Position numbers and translations under genes: made by a program. A stretch of 64,000 nucleotides of DNA, from the NCBI GenBank assembly GCA_963277665.1, contig OY728136.1, forward strand, positions 1,974,076,576 to 1,974,140,575, given 5' to 3'. Under the pieces are notes generated by a model. It worked only from the letters and a program-made list of their open reading frames with translations, was not told where the DNA came from and did no database searches. How positions within the stretch are numbered: the first letter of the stretch is position 1; every line of letters starts with the position of its first letter. Positions 11,650 to 23,299 of this stretch are shown in pieces. The DNA is from Viscum album. Lineage: Eukaryota; Streptophyta; Magnoliopsida; Santalales; Viscaceae.

Positions 11650-13130
11650 ATGACATTCTTACCTTCTCATCTTGAAACAATTTCCCATGTTTGATTCTTC
11701 TCAATTTGGTCAAGCTCTTCACTCATTTCCTAAACCCAATTACCATATCCAGCTACTTAGTCAAATAAGTTAGGCTATAGTTATGATAAGTATTGTGATT
11801 TTTATAGAGACTTTATCCTACTTGTCTACACTGGTGTTTTCTGATCACCAATTATATTATGCCTATCAATTTCATCTCTTCTTGTTGGTCTCTAGGAATA
11901 CACTAATTTATTCTCATCATATAAGTCTTCTTAGGAATCAATCTATGGAGCTAAAGCATCTCCTGATCTTCTCATCTCTTCATCATTATCCTCCTCAGTC
12001 TAATCATTTATTTGCTAAATATTCTGTTCATTTTCTACTATAGTCACATCATGACTTTCAACTATCTTTCCCAGTCTCTTATTGAATCATTTGTATGCTT
12101 TTCTTTTCTTTGATTATCCAAGAAATGTCACTTCATGCCCACAGGATTCAAACTTCCAATGTTTCCCCTTATTGAGAATGAAACATTTACTTCTGAATAT
12201 TCGAATGTACTTTAATGAAATATTCTTTTCATACCATAATTTTTATAGAGTCTTCTCCTATTTTGGACAAAGTAAAGCTCGATTTGAAGTGTATACTACT
12301 GTCATCACTACATCTTTCCAAAAAAAATTGGAAGGTCTTTCTCAATGAGCATTGTTTTGGCCATGTTGTTAACAATCCAATTTCTTCTCTCAACTACTCC
12401 ATTATGTTGTGGAGTCCTTACTGCTGAAACTTGATTCCTTGTCCCATGTTTTTCAAGATAATCCTCCACTTGGATATTTTTGAACTCTATTATATTATCT
12501 TTTTGAATCGTTCATATTTTCTGACCAAGAATCTTTTCACATTCCCATCGATATCTTATAATGTAACTGAACACTTAAGATTTGTGGGTGATTATTGAAA
12601 CTCATGCCATTCTGCTATATTCATAAATGAATAGAACATAATATCTCCTCCCATCAAAAGACCTTGGGGAAATTGTCCGACATACATTAATATACACCAG
12701 CTCAAGAAATCTTGTTAACTTTTTCTCCTTTTTCTTATATGTCTTTTGAATGATCTTCCCCTATTTCCAGGCATCTCACCTATGAGTATGATCATGTGAT
12801 AATCTAGGGATATTTTGATCTACATCATATTTTACCAGATCTTCCAAGGAACCTTGGATAATCTTCCCAAGATGCTTATTCAAAAACTTTTTTTATACAT
12901 CCTTGTACAGAAAGTACATATCTTCTTTACCACTTATGAGGTAGATATTTCCTTTTTTACGCTTTCCTTGCAACACAACAGCACCATATTTTTCCTTGAT
13001 GATACATAATTTCTTGGAAAAACATATGGAATGTCCTGAGTCACACAATTTACTAACACTAATCAAGTTTTGACTAATCTCCTCAACAACCAAGACATAT
13101 TCTCGTCTCATGTCTTTTCCTCCAAACTTG
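11650..13130 (-). pseudogene. Element B integrase (pol)
   Basis: Degenerate copia integrase. The GAG-pre-integrase segment is in the open frame 12893-13156 (LISVSKLCDSGHSICF, then GNIYLIS). The catalytic core follows in broken frames. The block around the last catalytic Glu, HNGVVERRNWIVNNMAKTM, is readable near 12345-12405 and keeps the Glu. Many stops and shifts, so not functional. It would insert the cDNA into the genome. Confidence 0.8.
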
Positions 13131-13139
13131 GATTTTTCT

Positions 13140-13300
13140 GAACCAATAATTTTCAAGCCCTCGTCACTATCGAATATTACAATAACTTCTTTATCATACC
13201 TAATTCAGGTTACTAGATTCTTATTTCCAGTCATATAGGAAGTGCATCCACTTTCAATTATCCATGTCCTTGTGCGATCTGATGCCTTGAATGCAATTTT
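13140..13300 (-). pseudogene. Element B protease (pol)
   Basis: Aspartic protease start: WIIESGCTSYMTGN is readable near 13210-13265. The family usually has WxxDSGCSxHMTGD, so the catalytic Asp is Glu and the His is Tyr here. It lies between the gag zinc knuckle and the pre-integrase block, as expected. Confidence 0.75.
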
Positions 13301-13642
13301 TGCAACCACGGCATGCTCTAACCTTTTATTTTTGACCCAAAACTTTGAATTCATAATCAACATGAAATAATAATCTTGTTCTTCCTCAGTATATGATGGG
13401 TCATCTTTAACCTACAGAGATACAAATTAATTTTGAATTTTTATCTCACTTAAAGATACTTTTGGATGCTTCTTAGGAACAAATTTAAATTGCATCGGCA
13501 CATTCCTCTACATTGTTGATGTGCAATATCTTTCCATATGTCCGAGACCTTTTCACCTAAAAAATTTACTGTCAAATGATGACCTGTAATTTTGAACTTT
13601 GTATGACCACCTATCTTGGTCTTGTTCCCTTTGGTACCTCTT

Positions 13643-15346
13643 TTATATGGAACATACATTTTGAGGGTGTCCCATCATTCCACAACAATAGCATCTTATG
13701 TGTGGTATATTCCTATGTGTTAATGATGCACCATTAGTTGTGCCTTGGGTTCTCTGACTCTTATGATTATGCTTTGTACCCACATCAGTCTTTAATATTG
13801 GAGTGGGTTCTTGTGGTCTGACTTGAACCATAAATGCTTCCTATTTTAGATCAACCCACCTTTTTTTGGATGGACAATTCCACTCAAATATCATCTTATC
13901 TATTTCATGTATGATCTTCTTTCATGATATCAAACCGAGAGTTAGCAGTTTCCCTTGATCTTCAATTGTTCATCGCAGACTGACGACCTCTTCTTTTAGA
14001 TGCTTGATATGTTTGATTTGATCTTTTCTATTTTCAGTCAAACAATCAATTTCAATTTTTTGTTCTTCAATTTTGAGTTTGTACTTAACCACCTTTTCAA
14101 AGCTTTCTAGCATTGAAGACCTCATCTTTTAAATTTCTTCATTCAGCTCAGAATTATCTTCTTCCTGCTATTGCATAAAGAGTTTGGAATCATGATCAAC
14201 TTTGTTAGATTTCTTCTTTTTGGATCTCAAAATATCTTCCTCTTCAAGGGTAGCTTCTAATTTTTCCTAAAGATCAACGCTTCCTTCAATTTCTCCTTCT
14301 TTATTATCACTTTATTCTCTTGTTAAAGTATTTCTATAAACTGCCACCAAAGCATCTACTTTATGATCTATGCATTCCTCCAAATCTTCTGCCTTAGATT
14401 CTTCTGAACATTCATCCTCTCTTGAAAGAAGGTTCTTCTTTTTTAATATCTTTCTCCTAGTACTTATCCTCCCTTTTTCATTTGATAAATACTTATTTTG
14501 GATAATTTCGTCATTTTCTTCATTTTCATCATCAAACTTCTTAGGAAACTTTTATGCAAAATTCTAGATATTTCTGCATCGAAATCATGCAAATGGAAGG
14601 TTACCTTTGAACTTCCATTTTTCTCTTTAAAAATTAGAGGATAGAATTGACATGACATCATCCATATTGTCTTCCTTTGGACTATATTCAATAGAGATAT
14701 TATTCATGGCCTTGAGTGCCACTTCCTTTGACTTTCCCTTTTTCACTGCATTGTTTTCATCATTTCTCATTTCATATAATAAGGGTACTATGCAGGTTAT
14801 CTAGTGTCAGCTTTTTTGGGTCTTTTTCTTCCAACACTGAAACTTTCAAATTGAATCACGATGGAAGTTTCCTAAAAGTTTTTTTCATAATATTTATATA
14901 TTCAATGAATTCTCCAAGACCCCACATGTCTTCCACAATAATATTTATCCTGTCAAAGAATGAATCAACAGTCTCATTGGGAATCATTCTGAGATCCTCA
15001 TACATGTTGCATAGAATCTACATTTTTCTTCTCGGAATTTTTTTCCCTCATAAATGTTTAAAAAAATTTCACACATTTCATGTGATTTTTTACAAGACAT
15101 CAGCTTCATGTAAATTGAATTTGATAGTGCTCCCCCTAAAGAATTGATCCCTTCAGCATTAGCATCCAATTCCCTTATTTATGCTTCTGATAAATCACCA
15201 TTGTTAATGTCATCTGATATTCCATGCATAGCTGAGGTCAAGACGTCCATCCCAACTGATCGGAAGTAGTGTTGCATTCTATTCTTCCATCATTGAAAAT
15301 TATTTCAACCGAAGATCGGAATTCCTTTATGATTGACCACCTCCAT
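13643..15346 (-). pseudogene. Element B gag
   Basis: Gag polyprotein. The probable start Met is at 15346, about 45 bases after the PBS, followed by the NHKGIPIF and NRMQ blocks typical of copia Gag. A coiled-coil segment (KIEEQKIEIDCL...HLKEEVVSLR) is readable near 13980-14100, as in long SIRE/Maximus Gags. An intact zinc knuckle CYCCGMMGHPQNVC closes the C-terminal part (ORF 13643-13831). In between are several stops and frameshifts (fragments at 14464-14691 and 14984-15169). It would package element RNA; now non-functional. Confidence 0.85.
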
Positions 15347-15389
15347 TTCTTCTTCTAAGAGAAAACCACTGACTTTCAACCTTTCACTC

Positions 15390-15397
15390 TGATACCA
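15390..15397 (-). other. Element B primer binding site
   Basis: Minus strand TGGTATCA followed by GAGTGAAAGG, initiator-Met tRNA type, immediately downstream of the 5' LTR. Confidence 0.85.
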
Positions 15398-15399
15398 AT

Positions 15400-17096
15400 T
15401 ATTAGGTTTGTTGGGTCGAATACCCTGAGAGGGGGGTGAATCAAGGTATGGTAGTTTAAAACTTTCTCCCTTTCGGATCTTGTTTCATTGTTATAAAAAA
15501 CACAATTCGCTCTTCCTCCCATGGAAATATACATACTGATATGAAATCATGCACATGACACAGTGATTTTTACTTGGTTCACCCTCACTGGGCTACATCC
15601 AAGAAGCATACAACAGTAATGTTTCCATGAACCAAATTCACTAAGGATCACAGCCAATAATGAGTACAATGTTCAAGCTAGATCTTCTATACCCAGGATC
15701 ACTGCCTTTACATGGTTTAGGGTCTACTCACTGCATTCCCAAGGGTCAATCCATGTGCCTCTTTCTCTAGATCACTACCAGTGGAAAGGGTCACCGTCTT
15801 CCACTTCCTTCACTCACTGCTCTTGGAATAGAATCTACTCATAGTTTATGGACTTGTAGGTCAAACTCATTTTATGAACATGTAGTTCCTTTCATTTTCA
15901 TGAATTCATGCATCCTCAACTGTAGGTAGATGCTCTGTTGAATTTCCTTTTTCACCCGCAGATGAATTCCACCTCCCGGGTACTGCTAGGTACGGGAAAA
16001 TACTTTCACAAACTGAATTGAAGCTTTCACAATCTTCCTTGTTCTAATAGAGAACCACCTTGTACACCGTGTACTATGTAGCGGGTTTGGAACACTGAAA
16101 ACCTCCTTCGCATACTGTTTACGCCACTGCGAACTACCCTTCATTCGCAGACTGTCTCCACCTTCACGATCGCATACCACTACCGCATACCAACTGCGTG
16201 AACCTCCTCTATGAAATCCCTTCTATCCGTGAACTATTATCTATTCATGGACTGCTTTAGCTTTCGTGTACCAGAGCTCTCCCTCTATGTACCGCTTACA
16301 TAATTCACTCTCTCACGTACTGGAGACTCCTCCTCCACATACCGAGTCTTAAGCGGATATAGCTTTCCACTTAAATCCTTTAGAAAAAATTCTTATGCAT
16401 GAACCTATCTTGACTTCACGGGATTATCCCTCATGAACCACCTTTAGACTTTGCCAAAATCCAAGATCAAAAGATGTTCTCTAATGATATCTGATCTCTA
16501 TAGTAATCAGTGGGATTATCTATTCTTATATAGGAAAATATACCCACATAATCTACTGAATCTAAATTTAGCAAAACTTTGATTAGATATAGCCTTCACC
16601 ACATACTGATCCTTCTACCCCCGCGAACCACTCCCATTCCATGAACTATTTTTGCCACATTGTCCATGTACCGCCATGGTTCTAATGTGGTCAATCTCCT
16701 CTGTCGATGTTAAGTTATCTACATATCACACCGCCTTTCTCCACTAACCATTTTCATTTTCATGAACCTCACTCGCGTACCATTTCCGCCGCTCTGCATA
16801 CCATTCCTAGAACATGGTACGCATCCCATGAATTATGGTACGTAATTCTCACCCTTTTCCAATTTTCTTCAATGTTCTTCATACCATTCACTTCTATGAA
16901 TAAATCCTTCCTTTTCTAAATCAAACTCTTTATTTTGAGGCCCAAAAATTTGGAAAACACTAGGAAACGACACCACCTTAAAAACGGTCTTCAGAAAACA
17001 CCAACCATACTCATTTGCGGTTAGTTGGCTTTGTCAACAAACATAACCACACCCAAAACATACCAAGAGAACACCTTAAAGGATTTTTTCTCAACA
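15400..17096 (-). repeat. Element B 5' LTR
   Basis: 1697 bp. On the minus strand it begins TGTTGAG at 17096. Partner of 7930-9623. TATA box on the minus strand at 16524-16533. Contains the same GCGTACCAC / GCGAACCAC motif clusters (about 16050-16300 and 16620-16830). Confidence 0.9.
16524..16533 (-). promoter_or_regulatory. Element B LTR TATA box (5' copy)
   Basis: Minus strand CTATATAAGA, same position in the LTR as 9051-9060. This copy would drive the element transcript. Confidence 0.55.
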
Positions 17097-18196
17097 TTAA
17101 GCCACAAGAGGTTTTCTAGAGAAGAGGTATAACTCTTAATAGATTGTTTTTATGTTTTTTTCTCCTTATAAATCATTTAAATACTCATTAAACATTATTA
17201 AATAATACCATAAGTATCTTATATGTACTTAAATTTTATTATTATTTTGTTAAAAACCTTTTTAATATACTTTTCTATCCTATGGGAAATTAAAACAAAG
17301 CTTCTGTGTACATTAGACTATCACCTCCATAAAGTGATATGTTTTAGTATTCATAATTGAATTATGTAGATCATTTAAATGATGAAAAAAATGAATATAC
17401 ATAATATTTATGAAACAATTTTGAATTTATAAAGATACAGTATTATATACCCACATACCCTACCATCCATTGGAAAATGGTAATATCCCTCGTCTGTACG
17501 CATGGGTTGCCTCCTCTATAAAGAGATCTGATTTATTTTTCATCCATCGTATATATGTATGGTTATAAAAATAGTAGTAATTAATAAATATTAAATTTAT
17601 AATATATTTATTATTATAAAAAATTAAACTATTGTCTACTTTATTTCATTTAGTAATGAATAAATATGAACTTCATAATATATTTATTATTATAAAAAAT
17701 TAAACTATTGACTACTTTATTTCATTTCCATCTATTATAAAAATGTAAAAATTATTCACACATTTGTATGGACTACCATATCCACGAAATGATGTGGATA
17801 ACTTTTAATGAAAACCTAACATAGATGGTATAAAAAGTGTATTTACTGAAAAAATGTGATAAATATAATATTTTTATGATTATATAGTTAATTAAACCAT
17901 ATACCCTTTAACCAAGGCCAATAAACTGATGTTATCTTGAGAGAATAAACAAAACATCCTCAAAACAACCAACATAAACTTAACCATTTTAGTAACAAAA
18001 TAAAACATGAAATAAAATAAAATAAAGGGAATAATGAAAATTTAGTGAACATGAAATGATTATTAAGAAAGTAGAAAAAAATATCACTTATGTGAGTATA
18101 CAAACAAACCAAATGAATTAGGAATCATGGTAATGGATTTTTTTTAAAAACATTATATTAAATATTTTAAACTCTTTTCCCTTCATGTCCTTGTTC
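17097..18196 (+). repeat. Element A 5' LTR, piece 2
   Basis: Continues the A LTR from copia B to the LINE. It aligns by eye with about 35565-36600. It holds three diverged units of a ~200-bp internal tandem repeat (near 17280, 17460, 17715) sharing a core like ACTACCATCTCCATAAAGTGATGT. It also has a local 76-bp duplication. Confidence 0.7.
17590..17735. repeat. 76-bp tandem duplication
   Basis: ATAATATATTTATTATTATA starts at 17599 and again at 17675, followed both times by nearly identical sequence through TTTATTTCATTT. The extra copy is absent at the matching place of the 3' LTR, so it arose after insertion of A. Confidence 0.8.
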
Positions 18197-20371
18197 TTTT
18201 TTTTTTTGACAGAAAAAGACGGATCCATTAATGATGGAGATCAGCAGAAATACAAGTGCATAACCACGATGGAAAATGATTGAACCAGAGCACATCCTCA
18301 TAGGGGGGGCCAATGCCTGCCATCTTGTGAGCGGCTTCGTTCGCTTCCCTTTTAATAAATGAGAAATTGCAGTAATTGAAGCCTTGTCTCCGCGAATGAA
18401 TACACCGGATAATGGGACCGAAAGGTTGAAGCCCGCCGTCAGTGAGATTGATGGCATTGATTACAGTGAGACAGTCGGATTCGATGTGAATGGAGTCCCA
18501 ACCGCAATCTTTTGCGAAGTTTAATCCAGCAAGGATGGCGGCGGCCTCCGCGACTGAGGGCTCCCAAAGTGCATGACGTGCTTCGTATTTGGCAGCGATG
18601 AGATTTCCCAGGTTGTCCCGGGCCAGTAAACCTAGTCCAACTGGGCCATCCTTAGGGAGAGAGGCATCCACATTGATCTTAATAATCCCTTCCGGTGGGG
18701 GGCACCAATGTTGGGGAAGAGGAGGGTGAGTGGAAAGTCTTTGTTGTTCAGGGTGGTTCTGCCAAACCGCAATCCATGACAATGCCCGGTCAATCCAAAA
18801 CCTGGGGGGCCTCCGGAAATGATTGAAGATGGCCTCGTTCCGCCTATTCCAGATAATCCAAGCCACAATGCACAGGGCGCCTACATAAGCCGGCGAAAAG
18901 GAGGAGCACCATCGCATCAGGAGAGCTGTGAGATCTGAGGCGGGGTCCGGGAACAGTTCTAAAGTTGATCCCCAGCCATTCCAAATCTCCTGAGCCCCGG
19001 GACATTGAACAAGGGCATGGAAGGGGGATTCAGTCACAGAAGGGCAGAAAGGGCAAGAGTTGTCGTCTGAAAAGTGTCTGTAGACAAGGAGGCTCTTAGT
19101 TGGGAGGATACCAGTACACACCTGCCACCAGAAAAAGCGAACTTTAGGGGGAACATAAAGCTTCCAAATTGATGTCCATGGCCTCGCATCTCCTTCTGAA
19201 ATCTGAGCAGAAAGAGCTCGCCGGTAGCCAGCTTTCACTGTATACTCACCTGAGCTGTCGTTTATCCAGTAGAGATGATCTGGCCCTGCGTCTGACACAC
19301 AGGGAATACTCAGAATAAGTCTCCTATCCCTCTCATTAAACCAGGAGTAGATTTTTTCCAGACACCATCCCGCCCCTTGATCATCAAAAAGACAACAGAC
19401 TGTGGCATGTTCGGATCCGGGATAAACAGGGGATGACGCCTTCGTGTCTGTCTGATCAACAAGCCAAGGATCGGTCCAAATATTGACCGTAGAACCATTC
19501 CCAATCCTCCAGCCTAGCCCTATCCTCAGTAGATTACGACCGCCCCAAATGCTTCTCCAGATAAAACTGGGTCGATAGCCAAGATGGGAATCCATAAAAT
19601 CCTTATGTGGGAAATATTTAGCCCGGAGAACACGCGTGCATAGGGATGATGGGTTATTTATCATACGCCAACCTTGTTTAGCCAGCAAAGCATCATTAAA
19701 CAGAGAAAGGTCCCGGAAGCCCATTCTGCCTTCAGATTTAGGTTGACAGAGAGCAGACCAGGCGATCCAATGGACTTTATTTTTTCCGTCCTTTCGTCCC
19801 CACCAAAAGTTAGATGTACTGGATTGAATCTTTGAAAGCACCACATCAGGGAGTTTAAAAAGAGACATCAAATAGCTGGGGACAGATTGAAGTGCCGCCT
19901 TGATGAGGATTTCCTTGCCGGCCTTGGAGATTTTTTTAGGGGTCCAGCCTTGTATTTTTCTTTCAATTCGATCCACAATAGCTGAACAGATTTCTTTCTT
20001 TGATCGTCCAACCACCGTCGGGAGCCCAAGATACTTCTGGTGCTTATCGACCCCAGGGATGCGTGCTAAAGAGCATAGATCTTCTCTTTTTGGCTGGGGA
20101 ACTCCAGAGTTGAAAGAAATTTCTGATTTACTCTGATTGATCATTTGTCCTGAAGCCCGTTCATACTGTTGAATCGCCTGGCAGATTGCAGTACACTCAT
20201 TAGGGGTAGCTCGAGAAAAAAGAAGGCAATCATCAGCGAAGAAGAGGTGGGATATCGGGGGGCCCTTGCGACACGCTTTCGCCCCATGGATAATGGAAAG
20301 CGAGGCTGCCCTGGAGAGGAGGTTAGAAAATACATCAGCCACTAAAATAAAAAGGAAGGGTGAAGGGTGAT
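18197..20371 (-). mobile_element. 5'-truncated LINE (L1-type) with poly(A)
   Basis: Minus-strand non-LTR retrotransposon. The 3' end carries a poly(A) seen as 11 T at 18197-18207. It is more GC-rich than its surroundings. Homology to plant LINE ORF2 begins abruptly inside the RT domain near 20371 (HPSPFLFILVADVF), so ORF1, the endonuclease and the N-terminal half of RT are missing, as in target-primed insertions that end early. No clear target duplication is seen. Flanking sequence belongs to the A 5' LTR. Confidence 0.88.
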
Positions 20372-20432
20372 CGTTATATATATCATGATGATGAATGATC
20401 TTGATATAGTTCGCTAATACAATTGGTAACAC
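18228..20432 (-). CDS. LINE ORF2 fragment: reverse transcriptase C-terminus, zf-RVT, RNase H
   Basis: 734 codons without a stop, the only long open frame in the window. Residues ~1-20 come from flanking AT-rich DNA and are not LINE sequence. From about residue 22: RT (PSPFLFILVADVF, then the active site FADDCLLFSRA near 65, GVDKHQKYLGLP near 125). The zf-RVT domain, with CPFCPSVTESPFHALVQCP, lies near 450-490. A C-terminal RNase H (INVDASLPKDGPVGLGL near 600, AEAAAILAGL, ESDCLTVI, then NEAAHKMA) ends the protein. Full plant LINE ORF2 is about 1200-1400 aa, so this is roughly its C-terminal half. The open frame suggests a recent insertion. It cannot move by itself without the endonuclease, and expression is unlikely. 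Confidence 0.85.
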   Translation of the reverse strand: MLPIVLANYIKIIHHHDIYNDHPSPFLFILVADVFSNLLSRAASLSIIHGAKACRKGPPISHLFFADDCLLFSRATPNECTAICQAIQQYERASGQMINQSKSEISFNSGVPQPKREDLCSLARIPGVDKHQKYLGLPTVVGRSKKEICSAIVDRIERKIQGWTPKKISKAGKEILIKAALQSVPSYLMSLFKLPDVVLSKIQSSTSNFWWGRKDGKNKVHWIAWSALCQPKSEGRMGFRDLSLFNDALLAKQGWRMINNPSSLCTRVLRAKYFPHKDFMDSHLGYRPSFIWRSIWGGRNLLRIGLGWRIGNGSTVNIWTDPWLVDQTDTKASSPVYPGSEHATVCCLFDDQGAGWCLEKIYSWFNERDRRLILSIPCVSDAGPDHLYWINDSSGEYTVKAGYRRALSAQISEGDARPWTSIWKLYVPPKVRFFWWQVCTGILPTKSLLVYRHFSDDNSCPFCPSVTESPFHALVQCPGAQEIWNGWGSTLELFPDPASDLTALLMRWCSSFSPAYVGALCIVAWIIWNRRNEAIFNHFRRPPRFWIDRALSWIAVWQNHPEQQRLSTHPPLPQHWCPPPEGIIKINVDASLPKDGPVGLGLLARDNLGNLIAAKYEARHALWEPSVAEAAAILAGLNFAKDCGWDSIHIESDCLTVINAINLTDGGLQPFGPIIRCIHSRRQGFNYCNFSFIKREANEAAHKMAGIGPPYEDVLWFNHFPSWLCTCISADLHH

Positions 20433-21180
20433 TATAGTCTTAAAAGAAGAAAATAATTGAGATAAACTAGAAGGTTACTCCTATAGAATTAAATTATATT
20501 TAGTTATTTTTAAATGGATTAAAAATGAGTAAATATGGTTTATATATATGATCCTATAGTATGCCTGTATTTTTCTTACAAAAAGGGGTTTTAAGGGAAT
20601 TATTTTATTTTAGAGGTAATGAATTTTTAAAGGTGAAAGGTTGGTTTTTGAAAGTAAAATTTTAATTATTTTAATTATTCTTAACGATGCCTTCATGGAT
20701 TTACTTATTATTTATAGATAGTTTAAAAGTATTTTATTGAGAAAATATTGAATTTTTACGTGTGTAAAAGTTTAATTTCTGTGCTCAAAGTTTTATTGTG
20801 AAAAAGTAAAATGATTTCATGGGTTTTCTTAATTCTCATGGGATAATGAGATTATTATTTTTATCTCATACTGGTATTCTTTTTCTCGTCATACATTTTC
20901 AAAAAAAATAAAAAAATACTAAGTATTAGTATACATTTCTTAAATGTTAATATTTATGATATAGTGGATCATGTTAAATAAAGAAAAATTGTTTTGTATG
21001 AAAAACGAGTGTATAACTAAAGTTCTATTTTTGTGGAAAAATGTATACAGTCTGAAAGTATCCACTTTCTAATGAAATTTTTTTACCTAATTATCTAAAA
21101 CTCCCTTCAAAAATTATGTTGTATATGTATGAATATGTATCCATTTTTATAAATAATGCAATTTTAGGTTAATTATGTTA
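20371..21180 (+). repeat. Element A 5' LTR, piece 3
   Basis: Between the LINE and gypsy C. It aligns with about 37049-37872 of the 3' LTR (GATCTTGATATAG, AAAGGTGAAAGG, TATTGAGAAA.. blocks). It ends in TGTTA, the left copy of the C target duplication. Confidence 0.7.
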
Positions 21181-23180
21181 CTGTAACAAACCAATCTAGG
21201 TCGACATGATGTGTTAGCCAAGATGGATCTACAAAAGGTATAAATTAATACATTAACAAAAACATTTCTAATGTATAAAATAATATGTAATATATCAGGG
21301 TACATTACATAAAAATATAGAGATAACCATGAGAAAATCAAACAAAGAAAAAGGGATAATCCATGAAGTAGAAAAACCATGAAAAAAGTAATGTATCCCT
21401 TTGATCATCTGTCACCACCAACTCAACTCATAAGAATGAAGACATCAACCAATAGAAGCTATTGAGCTACATGAAACCCTTCCCATTACCTGTATCCTGT
21501 AAAACAAAATATATATACAACCAAAGGCCTATATTGGGTGTGAGTAAAACACCTAGTAAGATACCATGATGAATCAATATAATGTAATTAATTATGAAAC
21601 CATTAGATCTTTGTTTAAAACTTGGAAAACATAAGGATTTTTTATATGAAAAAAATCCACATAAAACAACCTTTGGATTTCATTTTAAAACATTTTTTTA
21701 TTCAAGTCTAAAAGAATGAAAATATGACCATGAAAGACCACATAGAGGGTAGTGATAAAAACCAACCTTGGTATAATCATAGGATAAACATGGGACAAAT
21801 AAAACATGAAATTATACAATCATGTATAAAACCAAACACATGTTGGGATCTAGAAAATGGGAATACATACTAGCCACACAAAGTAACACTGAGATGACAT
21901 AACATAATTCTTACTAATACCATTTCCAACCATATTCTTCCAGTATCAAGACTATGCAAAGGTTCCCATGGCTTAATTGATACCTTAACAATTATTTTTC
22001 CAAAAACACTATGGTTTAAATATGTTCATAACCCGACACACCCAATCTTCCAAAATTTCCATGATTTCCCAAAACATCAAAGTAAACTATGACCACAATT
22101 TTTATAAAACATTTCCAAAATTGAAGATTCACCAATCCCATACTTTCAAATAAATTTTAGATTCAAAACCATCATTATATCCTTTAATTGAACACATGAA
22201 GTGAATAAAATCATTTTTAATGAAACCCCCATTTAAACCCCTTTATAATTCCATCAATGATTAAATTTGAATAAAAAAATCCTTTTTTATATCTAATCAA
22301 TCATTTTAATAAAACAAAAACATTAATTTAAAATAACATAAAGTGAATAATGATATATAACCATTTTATAGATATTCATACCTTTCCCGTGTAGGAAAAT
22401 AAGTCACCTTTAAAATAGATATTTTAATTGAAGAGATCTTATCCTCACAAACCAAGACCTGAAGAAACGTTATCAATTCCCCATCAAAACCTCTAGATCT
22501 AGAAATAATAATATAATAAGGTTTCAATGAAATAGGGGGAAAATATATCAAGGAGGAATATATGATGTGGAGAAGATATTAGGATGAAATTGAAACATAA
22601 CTCAAATATATCCACCATTAATGAAAGATAATTTCTAAATAAATGAGTAGAGAACACTATAGAGTGTTAAGTAGAGGCTAGGTTCAGCTAATGATGGGTT
22701 AGGGGGATATTATATTTAAAAATAGACAATTATATCATGATAATTTTCAAATTTTATTAATGTTTAATGGGGAACACAATTAGGATACATAGTTATACAA
22801 GCATTGCTCTAATAGTGTGGTAGGTGCTATCCCTTGACAACCAAAGCACATGGTTACCCAGGAATAGTCAAATTATTAAAAAGTAATGTTAAAACTATAT
22901 GATAGCCACTAGAACCAATCCAAATAATCGTTGTGGTTTTCATGGAAAATTTCTTGGTTATAATATATTCTCAAAACATGAAAATCGCCCATGAAACCAA
23001 CAAATTCATATATCACGGTTATCGCATAGTTACTACTAATCTTGTGTAGAAAGTAAACCTTTTATGTTTCTCAAAAAACACCCAGTTCTTAATCCATGAC
23101 CAAAAAAATAATATAGAACCTCAAAATAGATTAAAAAAATCCATAGATTAATATATACCTTTTACCCAAATGGAATTACA
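21181..23180 (-). repeat. Element C 3' LTR
   Basis: About 2.0 kb, ending on plus in GGAATTACA. Paired with 27842-29845; similar blocks include CCAAGATGGATCT at 21221/27880 and ATGGTTACC near 22850/29515. Confidence 0.8.
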
Positions 23181-23192
23181 ATTCTACCCACC
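23181..23192 (-). other. Element C polypurine tract
   Basis: Minus strand GGTGGGTAGAAT directly before the LTR start TGTAATTCC. Confidence 0.65.
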
Positions 23193-23299
23193 ATGAAAAA
23201 TTTTGTCCCAGGAATACTCTAGTGATTTTAGACTCATAAAAAGAGATTGTCACGATTGAATCTTCAATGATACCTTCTCCCATGTCTTGTGACTTATCT

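Larger units (their letters stand above)
7930..17096 (-). mobile_element. Element B: complete Ty1/copia retrotransposon (SIRE/Maximus-like)
   Basis: 9167 bp, minus strand: 5' LTR 15400-17096, PBS 15390-15397, gag, protease, integrase, RT, RNase H, PPT 9624-9635, 3' LTR 7930-9623. The gene order (integrase before RT) is copia. The long gag with a coiled coil and the AAAGGGGGAGAT PPT suit the SIRE/Maximus lineage. Flanks are GTAAG on the left (7925-7929) and TTAAG on the right (17097-17101), a one-mismatch 5-bp target duplication. The uninterrupted paralogous site is in the element A 3' LTR near 35550. All genes carry stops or frameshifts, so it is dead. Confidence 0.9.

Noticed and set aside
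15390..15397. tRNA gene fragment
   Set aside because: Similarity to initiator-Met tRNA is limited to the short primer binding site.
22366..22551. 61-aa minus-strand ORF
   Set aside because: Falls inside the LTR of element C; no motif.
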